Assembly (NCBI GenBank): GCA_018242365.1
Contig: JAFECB010000017.1
Coordinates: 310,001 to 374,000, forward strand
DNA: 64,000 nucleotides
Direction: 5' to 3'
Source: Pseudomonadota bacterium
GTDB lineage: Bacteria > Pseudomonadota > Gammaproteobacteria > Xanthomonadales > Xanthomonadaceae
The first letter of the stretch is position 1; each line of letters begins with the position of its first letter. The position numbers were made by a program, and so were the translations under genes. Of the stretch, positions 35,563 to 44,945 are shown in pieces. The notes under the pieces were generated by a model. The model was not told where the DNA came from. It did no database searches and saw only the letters and a list, made by a program, of their open reading frames with translations.

Positions 35563-37044
35563 CTATCGTCGCATCGGATTGGCCAATCTGCGCAGCCACG
35601 GGAGCAGGTCGGACGGAAGCAGGCCGCGTTCACCATCCTCGCGCGCCGCCGCATCGCCGGCCGCCGCGTGCAAGAGTGCACCGACGGTTGCCGCATCGGA
35701 CGACGAAAAGCCTTGTGCACGCAGTGACGCAATACAGCCGGTCAGCAAATCGCCCATGCCGCCGGTGCCCATGCCGGGATTGCCTGCGCAGATCACCGCG
35801 GGTACGGCATCGGCCGACTGCACGAGGCTGCCAGCCCCCTTGAGCACGACGACACAACCCAGTCGCTGCTGCAGCGCGGAAGCGGCCGCGAAACGATCCA
35901 TCTGGACGTCGACGGTGGTGCAACCCAGCAAACGCGCAGCTTCGCCCGGATGCGGCGTGACGATGTCGTCGGGTCGCAATCGCTGCCCCGCATCCGTCAA
36001 CAGATTCAACGCATCCGCATCGAACACGCGCGGCTTGGCCGAGTCCAGCACGACCTCCAGCATCGCCCGCGACCACCCATCGCGGCCCAAGCCGGGCCCA
36101 ATCGCGATCACGTCCGCGCGCTCGATCAGCACGCGCAAGCAGGTCGCATCTTCCGCTTCGTGCGCCATCGCCTCCGGACAGCGGGCGAGCAGGGGCGCGA
36201 TATGCTCGCCACGGGTGGCCGCACTGACCAGCCCGGCCCCGCTGCGCAATGCCGCCTGCGCTGCCAGCATGATCGCACCGCCACTGCCGTGATTGCCGCC
36301 GATGCACAGCACATGCCCGTTGCGGCCCTTGTGACTATCGCGCGGGCGCAGCGGGAACCACGCTGGCAGCATCGCTGGGCGATAGGCGAATGCCGTCGGG
36401 GCGATACCATCTAACAGAGCCTCGGGCAGATCGAGCGCCGCGAATTCCAATTCGCCGCAATGATCGAGCGCAGCGCCACTGCGCAGGCCGCGATGGCGGG
36501 CGAGGAATTGCACCGTTCGATCTGCATTTACCGCGACGCCAGGCGCACTGCCACGGCTGGCATCGATGCCGCTGGGCACGTCCAGTGCCAGTACCGGCGC
36601 CGGGTGTGCATTGATCGCCGCGATCAAATCGGCCATCGGCCCTTCAGGCGCACGCGCGAGGCCGATCCCGAACAGCGCATCGACGATCAGGTCACAGTCC
36701 GGAATCCCCGCGATGCCGTCATCGATGGGCACGCCCTGCGCGATGCAGTCGGCACGCGCCCGTTGCGCCAGTGCGGTGGCCGGCGGAAACGCCTGCAACA
36801 CGCGCACCTGCCGCCCAACGGCATGCGCATGGCGCGCCAGCACGTAGCCATCGCCACCATTGTTGCCAGGTCCGCACACCACCACGATCCGCATCGCCTG
36901 CGGCCAGTGCTTCAGCACGCAGCGCCAACCCGCCTGCCCGGCACGCGCCATCAGCGCGAAGGTATCGCCCCCGCAATGCGCCGTGCCGCGCACTTCCAGC
37001 GCGCGCAGTGCGGGCGGATCGAACAACGGGAACGGACTGTGCAT
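35563..37044 (-). CDS. nnr: Bifunctional NAD(P)H-hydrate epimerase/dehydratase
   Basis: Repairs damaged, hydrated NADH and NADPH. The 493-residue protein fuses NnrE (residues about 1-210, VVCGPGNNGGDGYVLARH) to NnrD (about 225-493, ribokinase-like, GNHGSGGAIMLAAQ and GMGTGGMGDLLTG). Both active-site regions look intact. The start at 37044 (MHSPFPLFD) fits the family; the open frame continues 70 codons upstream into the region before the toxin-antitoxin pair, without conservation. First gene of the nnr-tsaE-amiC-mutL run. Confidence 0.94.
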   Translation of the reverse strand: MHSPFPLFDPPALRALEVRGTAHCGGDTFALMARAGQAGWRCVLKHWPQAMRIVVVCGPGNNGGDGYVLARHAHAVGRQVRVLQAFPPATALAQRARADCIAQGVPIDDGIAGIPDCDLIVDALFGIGLARAPEGPMADLIAAINAHPAPVLALDVPSGIDASRGSAPGVAVNADRTVQFLARHRGLRSGAALDHCGELEFAALDLPEALLDGIAPTAFAYRPAMLPAWFPLRPRDSHKGRNGHVLCIGGNHGSGGAIMLAAQAALRSGAGLVSAATRGEHIAPLLARCPEAMAHEAEDATCLRVLIERADVIAIGPGLGRDGWSRAMLEVVLDSAKPRVFDADALNLLTDAGQRLRPDDIVTPHPGEAARLLGCTTVDVQMDRFAAASALQQRLGCVVVLKGAGSLVQSADAVPAVICAGNPGMGTGGMGDLLTGCIASLRAQGFSSSDAATVGALLHAAAGDAAAREDGERGLLPSDLLPWLRRLANPMRR

Positions 37045-37159
37045 CACGGTTGCTCTTGCTCGGTCTGCGAGTTCGGTCTTGGAGGATTGTGCCCCACGCC
37101 AGCCCGTGGGCCGCGCGTATCTCGACAACGGGTTGTGACCGCTGGACGCTGGTCTTTGC

Positions 37160-37183
37160 GTGTTGTAATGTTCGTTATAACAC
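37160..37183. promoter_or_regulatory. Operator-like palindrome of the AbrB/Doc pair
   Basis: GTGTTGTAATGT and TCGTTATAACAC are inverted copies matching at 9 of 12 positions, ending 18 bp before the antitoxin ATG. TTATAA inside the right arm may be a -10 element. Toxin-antitoxin operons are usually repressed by the antitoxin binding such sites; that it does so here is inference. Confidence 0.5.
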
Positions 37184-37201
37184 CCGCGGCGACCACTCCC
37201 A

Positions 37202-37423
37202 ATGAAACTCAAAATCACCGCCATCGGCAATTCCGCCGGCGTCATCCTGCCCAAGGAGCTGCTGGCACGTCTGCATCTGGAAAAAGGCGACGAATTGTTC
37301 GCGCTGGAAACCCCGGATGGCGTGCGCCTGACTGCCTACGATCCCGTGCTGGTCGCGCAGATGGAGGTGGCCGAGCGGGTGATGCGGGACCGCCGCACCC
37401 TCCTCAACAAGCTGGCGCAATAG
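37202..37423 (+). CDS. AbrB/MazE-type antitoxin
   Basis: A 73-residue swapped-hairpin DNA-binding protein. KLKITAIGNSAGVILPKELL is the AbrB/MazE strand-loop-strand motif, and the C-terminal helix (VLVAQMEVAERVMRDRR) would cover the toxin. It is followed 7 bp later by a Doc toxin gene, so it is the antitoxin of a type II pair and probably represses its own promoter. Confidence 0.88.
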   Translation: MKLKITAIGNSAGVILPKELLARLHLEKGDELFALETPDGVRLTAYDPVLVAQMEVAERVMRDRRTLLNKLAQ

Positions 37424-37430
37424 GCGCAAC

Positions 37431-37859
37431 ATGATTGTCTGGATCAGCCGAGAATTGGCGCTGGCCATCCACGATCGTCAGCTTGCCGAACACGGCGGCG
37501 GCAGCGGTGTGCGAGACGACGGCCTGTTGGATTCCGCACTGGCACGTCCTCGGCAGCGCCATGCCTACGGTGACCCGCCACCAGACTTGGCCGATCTTGC
37601 AGCAGCACTGGCATTCGGGCTGGCGCGCAACCACCCTTTCGTGGACGGCAACAAGCGCACTGCGGCAGTCGCCTGCGAAGTGTTCATCGTTCTCAACGAT
37701 GCCAGCCTGGACGCTACTGACCTGGAACTCTATCCGGTGTACCTGGCACTGGCCGAAGGCAGCCTCGACGAGTCCGCTTTCGCCCACTGGCTACGCCCGC
37801 GCATCCACGCCAAGCCCTCCGGGCATGTGCAGGAACCGACATCACGCTACAGGCGCTGA
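37431..37859 (+). CDS. doc: Death-on-curing (Doc) family toxin
   Basis: A 142-residue Fic-fold toxin. The motif HPFVDGNKRTA (H68 to A78) carries the catalytic histidine, D72, N74 and R76, so the active site appears whole. Doc of phage P1 phosphorylates elongation factor EF-Tu and halts translation. The N-terminal segment RDDGLLDSALARPRQ is typical of chromosomal Doc proteins. Its partner upstream is of AbrB type rather than Phd. The C-terminal 20 residues are polar and probably disordered. Confidence 0.9.
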   Translation: MIVWISRELALAIHDRQLAEHGGGSGVRDDGLLDSALARPRQRHAYGDPPPDLADLAAALAFGLARNHPFVDGNKRTAAVACEVFIVLNDASLDATDLELYPVYLALAEGSLDESAFAHWLRPRIHAKPSGHVQEPTSRYRR

Positions 37860-37884
37860 TCGGCATTGCTCGTAAAATGGGCGG

Positions 37885-40134
37885 ATGACCGACGATCTCA
37901 TCCGCTCCACCTTCCACGGTTTCGAACAGATCCCGCTGCGCGAATACGCCGAACGCGCCTACCTCGACTATTCGATGTACGTGGTGCTCGACCGCGCCCT
38001 GCCCTTCATCGGCGATGGCCTGAAGCCTGTCCAGCGTCGCATCGTCTACGCGATGAGCGAACTGGGGCTGGCCGCGGGTGCCAAGCCGAAGAAATCCGCA
38101 CGCACCGTCGGCGACGTGATCGGCAAATACCACCCGCACGGAGACTCCGCCTGCTACGAGGCGCTGGTGCTGATGGCGCAGCCGTTTTCGTACCGCTATC
38201 CGCTGATCGACGGGCAGGGAAATTTCGGCTCCAGCGACGATCCAAAATCGTTCGCGGCGATGCGCTACACCGAATCCAAGCTCTCGCCCATCGCCGACAT
38301 CCTGCTGGGCGAACTCGGCCAGGGCACCACCGACTGGACGCCGAATTTCGACGGCACGCTGGAGGAGCCGGCGTGGTTGCCTGCGCGCCTGCCGCACCTG
38401 CTGCTGAACGGCACCACCGGGATTGCGGTCGGCATGGCCACCGACGTGCCACCGCACAACCTCAACGAGATCGTCAGCGCCTGCGTACGCCTGCTCGATG
38501 ATCCCGACGCCAGCGTGCGCGAACTGTGCGAGCACGTGCGCGGTCCTGACTTCCCGACCGGCGCGGAGATCATCACGCCGGCCTCGGAATTGCAGGCCAT
38601 GTACGAAACCGGGCTCGGCAACCTGCGCGCGCGCGCCGTGTTCAGCCGCGAGAACGGCAATATCGTGGTCACCGAATTGCCGCACCAGGTCTCACCCGGA
38701 AAGGTGATGGAGCAGATCGCCAACCAGATGCGGGCGAAGAAACTGCCCTGGCTGGAGGATCTGCGCGACGAATCCGATCACGTCAACCCAACCCGCATCG
38801 TGCTGGTGCCGCGCAGCAACCGGGTCGATGTCGACCAATTGATGGGCCATTTGTTCGCCACCACGGATCTGGAAAAGAGCTTCCGTGTCAACCTCAACGT
38901 CATCGGCCTCGATGGTCGTCCGCAGGTCAAGAACCTGCGCCAGATCCTCATCGAATGGCTCAGCTTCCGCCAATCCACCGTCACCCGAAGACTGAGCCAC
39001 AGGCTCGACAAGGTCGAGCGACGCCTGCACTTGCTGGAAGGCTTGCTGGCCGCCTTCCTCAATCTCGACGAAGTGATCCGCATCATCCGCAGCGAGGATG
39101 AACCCAAGCCTGTACTGATGGCACGCTTCCAGCTCAGCGACGTGCAGGCCGACTACATCCTCGACACCAAGCTCAAGCAACTCGCGCGGCTGGAGGAAAT
39201 GAAGATCCGCGGCGAGCAGGACGAACTCGACAACGAGCGCGACCGCCTGATCGCCCTCCTGGCCAGCAAGGCGAAGCTGAAGAAACTGATCAAGGACGAA
39301 TTGCTGGCCGACGCGAAGAAATTCGGCGATCCGCGTCGCAGCCCCCTGATCACCCGCGAAGCCGCGCACGCGCTGGACGAGACCGAGTTGGTCGCCAGCG
39401 AACCGATGACCGTGGTGCTCAGTGAGCGCGGCTGGGTGCGCGCCGCCAAGGGCCACGACATCGACGCGTCCACGCTGTCTTACCGCGAAGGCGACAGCCT
39501 GCTGGCGGCGGTGGCGACACGCAGCAACCTGCAGGTGGCCTTCCTCGATTCCACCGGCCGCAGTTATTCAACCGCCGTGCACACCCTGCCCTCGGCACGC
39601 GGCAATGGTGAGCCGCTGACCGGTCGCTTCGCACCACCTGCAGGTGCGCGCTTCGAGGCACTGGCCAGTGGTGACGGCGAGGCCCGCCTGGTGATCGCGT
39701 CCAGCCACGGCTACGGCTTCGTCACCCGCTTCGATAACCTGACCGGCCGCAACAAGGCAGGCAAGGCCTTGTTGACGCTGTCCGAGGGTGGCCATGCACT
39801 GCAACCGGCCACCGTGACGAATGCCAGCAGTGACTTGATCGTCGCAGTCACCAGCGCCGGCCACGTGCTGGCGTTCGCGCTGGCCGACTTGCCGGAACTG
39901 GATCGCGGCAAGGGCAACAAGATCATCGAAATCCCCAAAGCCAAGCGCGGCACCGAAAAGGTGGTCGCAGTGGCGGCGGTGCCCGAGGGCGGCAAGCTGC
40001 TGGTGAAATCCGGCGCACGCACGATGACCCTGACCTTCCGCGACCTCGATGCCTATCTCGGCGCACGCGGCTCGCGCGGCGGGCTGTTGCCGCGTGGCTG
40101 GCAGAAAGTGGATGGGTTGAGCATCGAAGCCTGA
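37885..40134 (+). CDS. parC: DNA topoisomerase IV subunit A
   Basis: Breakage-reunion subunit of topoisomerase IV, which unlinks daughter chromosomes. The 749-residue product has the catalytic tyrosine Y128 (AAMRYTE), the GDSACYEA quinolone pocket with S88 and E92 in the unmutated form, a long coiled-coil arm (about 350-480), and a C-terminal beta-propeller that is shorter and less regular than in GyrA, which favours ParC. parE is not in the window. A TAAAAT hexamer at 37873-37878 just before the ATG is unlikely to be its main promoter. Confidence 0.95.
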   Translation: MTDDLIRSTFHGFEQIPLREYAERAYLDYSMYVVLDRALPFIGDGLKPVQRRIVYAMSELGLAAGAKPKKSARTVGDVIGKYHPHGDSACYEALVLMAQPFSYRYPLIDGQGNFGSSDDPKSFAAMRYTESKLSPIADILLGELGQGTTDWTPNFDGTLEEPAWLPARLPHLLLNGTTGIAVGMATDVPPHNLNEIVSACVRLLDDPDASVRELCEHVRGPDFPTGAEIITPASELQAMYETGLGNLRARAVFSRENGNIVVTELPHQVSPGKVMEQIANQMRAKKLPWLEDLRDESDHVNPTRIVLVPRSNRVDVDQLMGHLFATTDLEKSFRVNLNVIGLDGRPQVKNLRQILIEWLSFRQSTVTRRLSHRLDKVERRLHLLEGLLAAFLNLDEVIRIIRSEDEPKPVLMARFQLSDVQADYILDTKLKQLARLEEMKIRGEQDELDNERDRLIALLASKAKLKKLIKDELLADAKKFGDPRRSPLITREAAHALDETELVASEPMTVVLSERGWVRAAKGHDIDASTLSYREGDSLLAAVATRSNLQVAFLDSTGRSYSTAVHTLPSARGNGEPLTGRFAPPAGARFEALASGDGEARLVIASSHGYGFVTRFDNLTGRNKAGKALLTLSEGGHALQPATVTNASSDLIVAVTSAGHVLAFALADLPELDRGKGNKIIEIPKAKRGTEKVVAVAAVPEGGKLLVKSGARTMTLTFRDLDAYLGARGSRGGLLPRGWQKVDGLSIEA

Positions 40135-40231
40135 TGCGTCGCTGCATGCAGCCGGGACATGATGATGCAAAGCACCCGGATTGTTCGGGCGAGTGCAGTC
40201 AACGGATCGATCGAGAACAAGCGAGGATGTG

Positions 40232-40657
40232 ATGAGCAGGAAACGCCAGCATCAGATCATCTTCTTCCTGATCTTCCTCCTGCCAGGGCTGCTGACACTC
40301 GCGTTCTCCTTGCACCTTGCGCTGCAAGGCATTGGCTTCGCCCGCAACGGGCAACCAGCCACTGCCGTGCTGGTGGGTTATGAGCGGCAGGGCCGATTGC
40401 GCGTTGGCCACCGCCTGTGTCCGATCCTGGAATTTCCCCATCGGGGCAGCACAGTCCGATTCACCGACGGCTGGTGCAACAAGACGCCCGCCGAGTTTCC
40501 CGAGGGGACGCGGCTGCCGGTGCTGTTCGACGCGAGCAACCCTGCCAATGCGCGCATCAATGATTTCGCTTCCCTGTTCGCCACCAGCCTGATCGTCGGC
40601 GTCATCGCTGTTCCATGGCTGTTGCTGGGCGGCACCCTGATCGTTCGAACCCGCTGA
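40232..40657 (+). CDS. DUF3592-like membrane protein
   Basis: A 141-residue membrane protein with two helices (about residues 8-30 and 110-135) around a beta-rich loop: GQPATAVLVGYE, a cysteine-containing LCPILEFPHRGSTVRFTDG, and LPVLFDASNPANARIND, the arrangement of DUF3592 proteins. Function unknown. ATG 40232 is chosen over the open upstream frame because the hydrophobic helix starts soon after it. It precedes tpm by 18 bp and is probably co-transcribed. Confidence 0.72.
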   Translation: MSRKRQHQIIFFLIFLLPGLLTLAFSLHLALQGIGFARNGQPATAVLVGYERQGRLRVGHRLCPILEFPHRGSTVRFTDGWCNKTPAEFPEGTRLPVLFDASNPANARINDFASLFATSLIVGVIAVPWLLLGGTLIVRTR

Positions 40658-40675
40658 ATCCCGCAAGGAGCCGCC

Positions 40676-41341
40676 ATGCACCCCGACTTCTGGCAACAAC
40701 GCTGGGCCGCAGGCCAGATTGGTTTTCACCAGGCCACACCCACGCCCTTGCTGCAAAAGCACTGGTCAACGCTGCAGCTGCCCGCAGGCACGCGCGTCCT
40801 CGTGCCGCTGGCCGGCAAGTCATTGGACATGGCATGGCTGGCGGCACAGGGCCATCGCGTCCTCGGCGTGGAATTGTCGAAGCTTGCGGTGGAGCAGTTC
40901 TTCGCCGAGCACGGCCTGCATCCGCAGATCGAGCACAGCCACTACGGCGTGCACTACCGCAGTGGCGACATCGAATTGCTCAATGGCGACGTGTTCGGCC
41001 TGGATGCAGCCTTGCTGTCCGACTGTGCTGGCGTGTTCGATCGCGCTGCGATCATTGCCCTGCCGCCGGCGATGCGCGAGCGTTATGCCCACACGCTGTA
41101 TGCCAAGCTCCCGGCCGGTTGCCGTGGGCTGATGATCACCCTCGAATACCCGCAGGAAGATCGCGACGGCCCGCCGTTCTCGGTGCCGGAATCCGAAGTG
41201 CGGGCGCTGTTCCAACCGCAGTGGGAGGTCGAATTGCTGGAGCGACGACCGATCCCGCAAGATCATCCGGGCTACGTCGGTGGAGTATCTCGACTGGATA
41301 CGGCGGTGTATGGGCTGCGCCGTCGCCAGTCCCAGGATTGA
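40676..41341 (+). CDS. tpm: Thiopurine S-methyltransferase
   Basis: SAM-dependent methyltransferase (221 aa). MHPDFWQQRWAAGQIGFHQ is the classic N-terminus of bacterial TPMT, followed by RVLVPLAGKSLDMAWLAAQG (SAM loop) and DRAAIIALPPAMRERYA. In bacteria these enzymes methylate thiopurines and also selenium and tellurium oxyanions, giving tolerance. AAGGAG lies 7 bases before the ATG. Full length. Confidence 0.93.
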   Translation: MHPDFWQQRWAAGQIGFHQATPTPLLQKHWSTLQLPAGTRVLVPLAGKSLDMAWLAAQGHRVLGVELSKLAVEQFFAEHGLHPQIEHSHYGVHYRSGDIELLNGDVFGLDAALLSDCAGVFDRAAIIALPPAMRERYAHTLYAKLPAGCRGLMITLEYPQEDRDGPPFSVPESEVRALFQPQWEVELLERRPIPQDHPGYVGGVSRLDTAVYGLRRRQSQD

Positions 41342-41350
41342 TTGCCAAGA

Positions 41351-41392
41351 TTGATTGAGGTCAATTCGCCGGGCGCGGCGGGTGCCTAAGCT
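41351..41392 (+). promoter_or_regulatory. FNR box and -10 element of hemN
   Basis: TTGAT-TGAG-GTCAA (41351-41364) differs from the ideal FNR site at one base. TAAGCT (41387-41392) begins 22 bp after the box, the same distance as in the ccoN promoter, giving a class II FNR promoter with a predicted start around 41399, which is the hemN start codon itself. Confidence 0.7.
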
Positions 41393-41398
41393 GGCACG

Positions 41399-42799
41399 AT
41401 GTATCTTCAGCAAATCGCCTTCGACGCCGGGCTGTTGCGCCGTTACGACCGGCCGGGGCCGCGCTACACCTCGTATCCGACCGCGCCGCAGTTCACCGCG
41501 GCGTTCGGCGAAGTGCAGCTGCGCAATGCCGTGCAGGCCAGCAACGAGGAGCCGATCCCGCGTCGGCTGTCGCTGTACGTGCACGTGCCGTTCTGTTTCA
41601 GCCCCTGCTTCTATTGCGGCTGCAACCGCATCATCACCCGCGACAAGGCGCGTGGCGATGCGTATCTGGCACGCCTGCATCGGGAAATCGCGATGCTGGC
41701 CCCGCTGTTCGACCGCGACCGTGAAGTGATTCAGCTCCATTTCGGCGGCGGCACCCCGAATTTCCTCTCCCCCGCGCAGCTGGGCGATCTGGTCGATGCG
41801 CTGCGCCGGCAATTTCATTTCGCCGACAGCACGGATCGCGACATCTCGATCGAGCTCGATCCGCGCTTCTGCGACCCCGAATGGATGGCCGCACTGGCCC
41901 GGATCGGTTTCAATCGCGCCAGCCTCGGCGTGCAGGATTTCGATCCCGTCGTGCAAGAGGCGGTCAATCGCATCCAGACCATCGACGAGACCCGCGCCGT
42001 GGTCGATGCCGCGCGCGCCGCCGGGCTGCGTTCGATCAATATCGACCTGATCTACGGCCTGCCGAAGCAAACCCTCGACGGCTTCGCGCATACCCTTGAT
42101 ATCGTCACCGGGATTCGCCCGGATCGGCTTGCGGTCTACAGCTACGCGCACATGCCGCAACTGTTCAAGGCACAGAAGCAGATTCAGGAAAGCGACCTGC
42201 TCGACGGTGAAGCCAAGCTTGCCCTGCTGCAGCTGGCGATCGAGAAACTCACGGCGGCGGGCTACCTCTACATCGGCATGGACCATTTCGCCCTGCCCGA
42301 CGACGACCTCGCGCAGGCGCAGGCGCGCGGCGGTCTGCATCGCAACTTCATGGGCTATACCACCCATGCCAACAGCGACCTGATCGGCCTCGGCGTGTCG
42401 GCGATCAGCCACATCGGCAATACCTTCAGCCAGAATCCGCGCGACTTGCCCGCCTGGGAAGTGGCGGTCGACAACGGCCGCCTGCCGGCATTCCGCGGCA
42501 TGCAATTGAGCGAGGACGACGAATTGCGTGCGGACCTGATCCAGTCGCTGATGTGCCAGGGCGAAATCCCGGTGACGGCACTGGAGCGGCGCTACGGCAT
42601 TCATTTCGACGCCTACTTCGCCGACTGCCTGCAGCGCTTGCAGCCGCTGGTCGAGGACAGGCTGGTGGAAATCCGCCACGACCGGATCACCGCGACCTCG
42701 CGCGGGCGGCTGCTATTGCGTAACATTGCGATGTGCTTCGACCGCTACCTGGACCCACCACCGGACACCGCCCGACCGCGCTTCTCACGCGCGATCTGA
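41399..42799 (+). CDS. hemN: Oxygen-independent coproporphyrinogen III oxidase
   Basis: Radical-SAM enzyme of haem synthesis that works without oxygen. The 466-residue product has RRYDRPGPRYTSYPTAPQF at the N-terminus, the cluster motif C66-x3-C70-x2-C73 (CFSPCFYCGC), GGGTPNFL and the C-terminal HemN domain. True HemN rather than HemW, by length and N-terminus. There is no clear ribosome-binding site before the ATG; together with the FNR promoter geometry this suggests a leaderless mRNA. fnr follows 46 bp downstream. Confidence 0.95.
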   Translation: MYLQQIAFDAGLLRRYDRPGPRYTSYPTAPQFTAAFGEVQLRNAVQASNEEPIPRRLSLYVHVPFCFSPCFYCGCNRIITRDKARGDAYLARLHREIAMLAPLFDRDREVIQLHFGGGTPNFLSPAQLGDLVDALRRQFHFADSTDRDISIELDPRFCDPEWMAALARIGFNRASLGVQDFDPVVQEAVNRIQTIDETRAVVDAARAAGLRSINIDLIYGLPKQTLDGFAHTLDIVTGIRPDRLAVYSYAHMPQLFKAQKQIQESDLLDGEAKLALLQLAIEKLTAAGYLYIGMDHFALPDDDLAQAQARGGLHRNFMGYTTHANSDLIGLGVSAISHIGNTFSQNPRDLPAWEVAVDNGRLPAFRGMQLSEDDELRADLIQSLMCQGEIPVTALERRYGIHFDAYFADCLQRLQPLVEDRLVEIRHDRITATSRGRLLLRNIAMCFDRYLDPPPDTARPRFSRAI

Positions 42800-42845
42800 G
42801 CCGTTGCCGACGGCATGTGGCGGCCTGTGCGGGGCCGGCATCGCG

Positions 42846-43598
42846 ATGAGCAATCTGCCGTTCCCGCGGCTCAGCCCGCAGGTGCTGTCCGACGACGGTG
42901 ATGCGCTGACGTTCTGCTCCACCTGCGCGTTCTCGCATGCCTGCCTGTCGCGCGGCATGGACAAGTCCGCGCTGCGCGAACTGCACGTACTGGTGGAACA
43001 CGTCGGCCCGTTCCATGCCGGCGATCACATCTTCCGCGAAGGCGAACCCTTCGAAGCCATCGCCGCGGTGCGTGCCGGCTCGGTGAAAACCCGGGTCATC
43101 GACCGCGACGGCCACGAACATGTGCTGGGATTCCACTTCCCGGGCGAAGTCATCGGCCTGAACGCGATCGACGACCACCGCTATCCCTGCGACGCGATCG
43201 CGCTCGACACGGTGATGCTGTGCCGGTTCTCGTTCCCCAAGATCTCGCTGCTGGCGGCGAAGGTCCCGGGCATCCAGAGCGAACTGTTCCGCCTGCTCAG
43301 CCGCGACATCGGCCGCGCCGCGCTGCTGGCCGGTGATTGGTCGGCCGATCAGCGCATCGCTGCCTTCCTGGTCGGCATGTCGCGCCGGCTGGCCGCACGC
43401 GGGTTTTCGGCCACGCGTTTCCAGCTGACCATGGCGCGTACCGATATCGCCAACTACCTGCGGCTGGCCCCGGAGACGGTGAGCCGGGTGCTGCGGCGGA
43501 TGCAGGACGAAGGCCTGCTGGCTGTGGATCGGCGCGAGGTGGAATTGCTCGACAAGGCCCGGATCGAGGCCCTGTCAGCACCGATCCTGCGCGAGTGA
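42846..43598 (+). CDS. fnr: FNR-type oxygen-sensing regulator, copy 1
   Basis: Crp/Fnr family activator (250 aa). Cysteines C24, C27 and C33 (CSTCAFSHAC) plus C115 (YPCDAI) match the four [4Fe-4S] ligands of E. coli FNR, so it should be active only without oxygen. A cNMP-type beta-barrel and dimer helix precede the winged helix-turn-helix, whose recognition helix includes APETVSRVLRRM (E..SR, the FNR DNA-reading residues). It lies between two genes with FNR boxes, hemN and nnrS. ATG 42846 is preferred to an upstream frame inside hemN. Confidence 0.92.
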   Translation: MSNLPFPRLSPQVLSDDGDALTFCSTCAFSHACLSRGMDKSALRELHVLVEHVGPFHAGDHIFREGEPFEAIAAVRAGSVKTRVIDRDGHEHVLGFHFPGEVIGLNAIDDHRYPCDAIALDTVMLCRFSFPKISLLAAKVPGIQSELFRLLSRDIGRAALLAGDWSADQRIAAFLVGMSRRLAARGFSATRFQLTMARTDIANYLRLAPETVSRVLRRMQDEGLLAVDRREVELLDKARIEALSAPILRE

Positions 43599-43624
43599 TT
43601 CGTTTGTTGCGCTCATCCGCACAA

Positions 43625-43666
43625 ATGACCTGAATCAATGTTTGCGCCGCGGCCGCAAGCGACACT
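43625..43666 (+). promoter_or_regulatory. FNR box upstream of nnrS
   Basis: ATGAC-CTGA-ATCAA (43625-43638) matches TTGAT-N4-ATCAA at 8 of 10 positions. At the spacing used by hemN and ccoN, the -10 would be GACACT (43661-43666), a poor hexamer, and transcription would start near 43673, 3 bases before the nnrS ATG. Confidence 0.55.
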
Positions 43667-43675
43667 GTGGCCACC

Positions 43676-44926
43676 ATGAAGACAACTGCTCCCCCAGCGG
43701 CCACGGACGGGCTTTCGTTCGCACAATTGGCCATCAAACCGCACCGCATCCTGTTCTTCGTCGGCGCACTCAATGTGCTGCTGGCGATGAGCTGGTGGCT
43801 GCTGTGGTTGATCGACGCCCGCTGGCATGCCATCCACCTGCCGACCGGCACGCCGTTCGGTGGCTGGATCCATGCCTTCGTCATGCAGTACCAGTTGTTC
43901 CCGCCGTTCATGTTCGGCTTTTTGATGACCACCTTCCCGCGCTGGATGGGCTTTCCCGATCTCAAGCGCGCGCACTACCTGCCGGTCGGCCTCGGCCTGC
44001 TGGGCGGGCAAGTGTTCGTGATCGCCGGCATGTTGAGCGGGATCGTGCACCTCGTGCACCTGGGCGTGGTGCTGTCGATTCTCGGCTGGGGCTACGGACT
44101 GATCCAGTTGCTGCGTGTGCTGCTCGCCGAGCGGCGCGCGGGCAAGGGGCCGACGTGGCATGCGTGGTCGTGCTTCACCGCACTCGCATTCGGCCTGATC
44201 GGCCTGCTGCTGATGGCCGCCCCTCTGCATGGTGCCGGGCCGTGGACGGTGTTCGTCTCGATCAAGCTCGGCAGCTTCGCGGTGTTGCTGCCGATCTACG
44301 CCACCGTCGCCCATCGCATGTTCCCGTTCTTCGCCGGCAATGTGATTGCCGGCTACCGGATGTGGCGGCCGATGGGCCTGCTGGTCGCACTGTGGGCACT
44401 GCTGCTCACGCATCTCGCACTGGAGCTGCTGCATGCCAACGCATGGATGTGGCCAGTCGATGCCGTCCTCGCGCTGGGCAGCGCATTCGTGCTGTATCGC
44501 TGGTGGCCACGCGGCAAATCACCGGGCATCCTGTGGGTGCTGTTTGCCGGGTTCTGCTGGCTGCCGATCGGGTTCGCTCTCTTCGCTGTGCAAAGTGCGA
44601 TCTATGCCGCGGGTGGCGAGTTCCTGCTCGGCCGCGGCCCCCAGCATGCGATCTACATCGGTTTCTTCGGCAGCTTGCTGGTGGCGATGGTCACCCGCGT
44701 TACCCAGGGCCATTCCGGGCGACCGATCGAGATGCCGCCGACCGGCTGGTTCGCCTTCGCCCTGTTGCAACTGGTGGCAGTGACCCGGATCGCCGCCGAG
44801 GCCGCACCGGACACCTACTTCTGGCAAGTCATCGCCGCCTCGGGCTGGTTGATCGCCTTCCTGCCGTGGGCGCTGCGCTCGCTGTCGATCTACTTGCGCC
44901 CGCGTGCCGACGGCAAGCCGGGTTGA
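43676..44926 (+). CDS. nnrS: NnrS family membrane protein
   Basis: A 416-residue inner-membrane protein with about twelve hydrophobic helices. NnrS is a haem- and copper-containing protein that relieves nitric oxide stress, often found beside denitrification genes. Conserved parts include IHLPTGTPFGGWIHAFVMQY, MTTFPRWMGFPD, AHRMFPFF and VTRVTQGHSGRP, with His residues suited to haem binding. ATG 43676 is chosen; a GTG three codons earlier is possible. No denitrification enzymes are in the window. It is preceded by a likely FNR box. Confidence 0.9.
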   Translation: MKTTAPPAATDGLSFAQLAIKPHRILFFVGALNVLLAMSWWLLWLIDARWHAIHLPTGTPFGGWIHAFVMQYQLFPPFMFGFLMTTFPRWMGFPDLKRAHYLPVGLGLLGGQVFVIAGMLSGIVHLVHLGVVLSILGWGYGLIQLLRVLLAERRAGKGPTWHAWSCFTALAFGLIGLLLMAAPLHGAGPWTVFVSIKLGSFAVLLPIYATVAHRMFPFFAGNVIAGYRMWRPMGLLVALWALLLTHLALELLHANAWMWPVDAVLALGSAFVLYRWWPRGKSPGILWVLFAGFCWLPIGFALFAVQSAIYAAGGEFLLGRGPQHAIYIGFFGSLLVAMVTRVTQGHSGRPIEMPPTGWFAFALLQLVAVTRIAAEAAPDTYFWQVIAASGWLIAFLPWALRSLSIYLRPRADGKPG

Positions 44927-44945
44927 TGCAAGGCGGGCCGAACCC

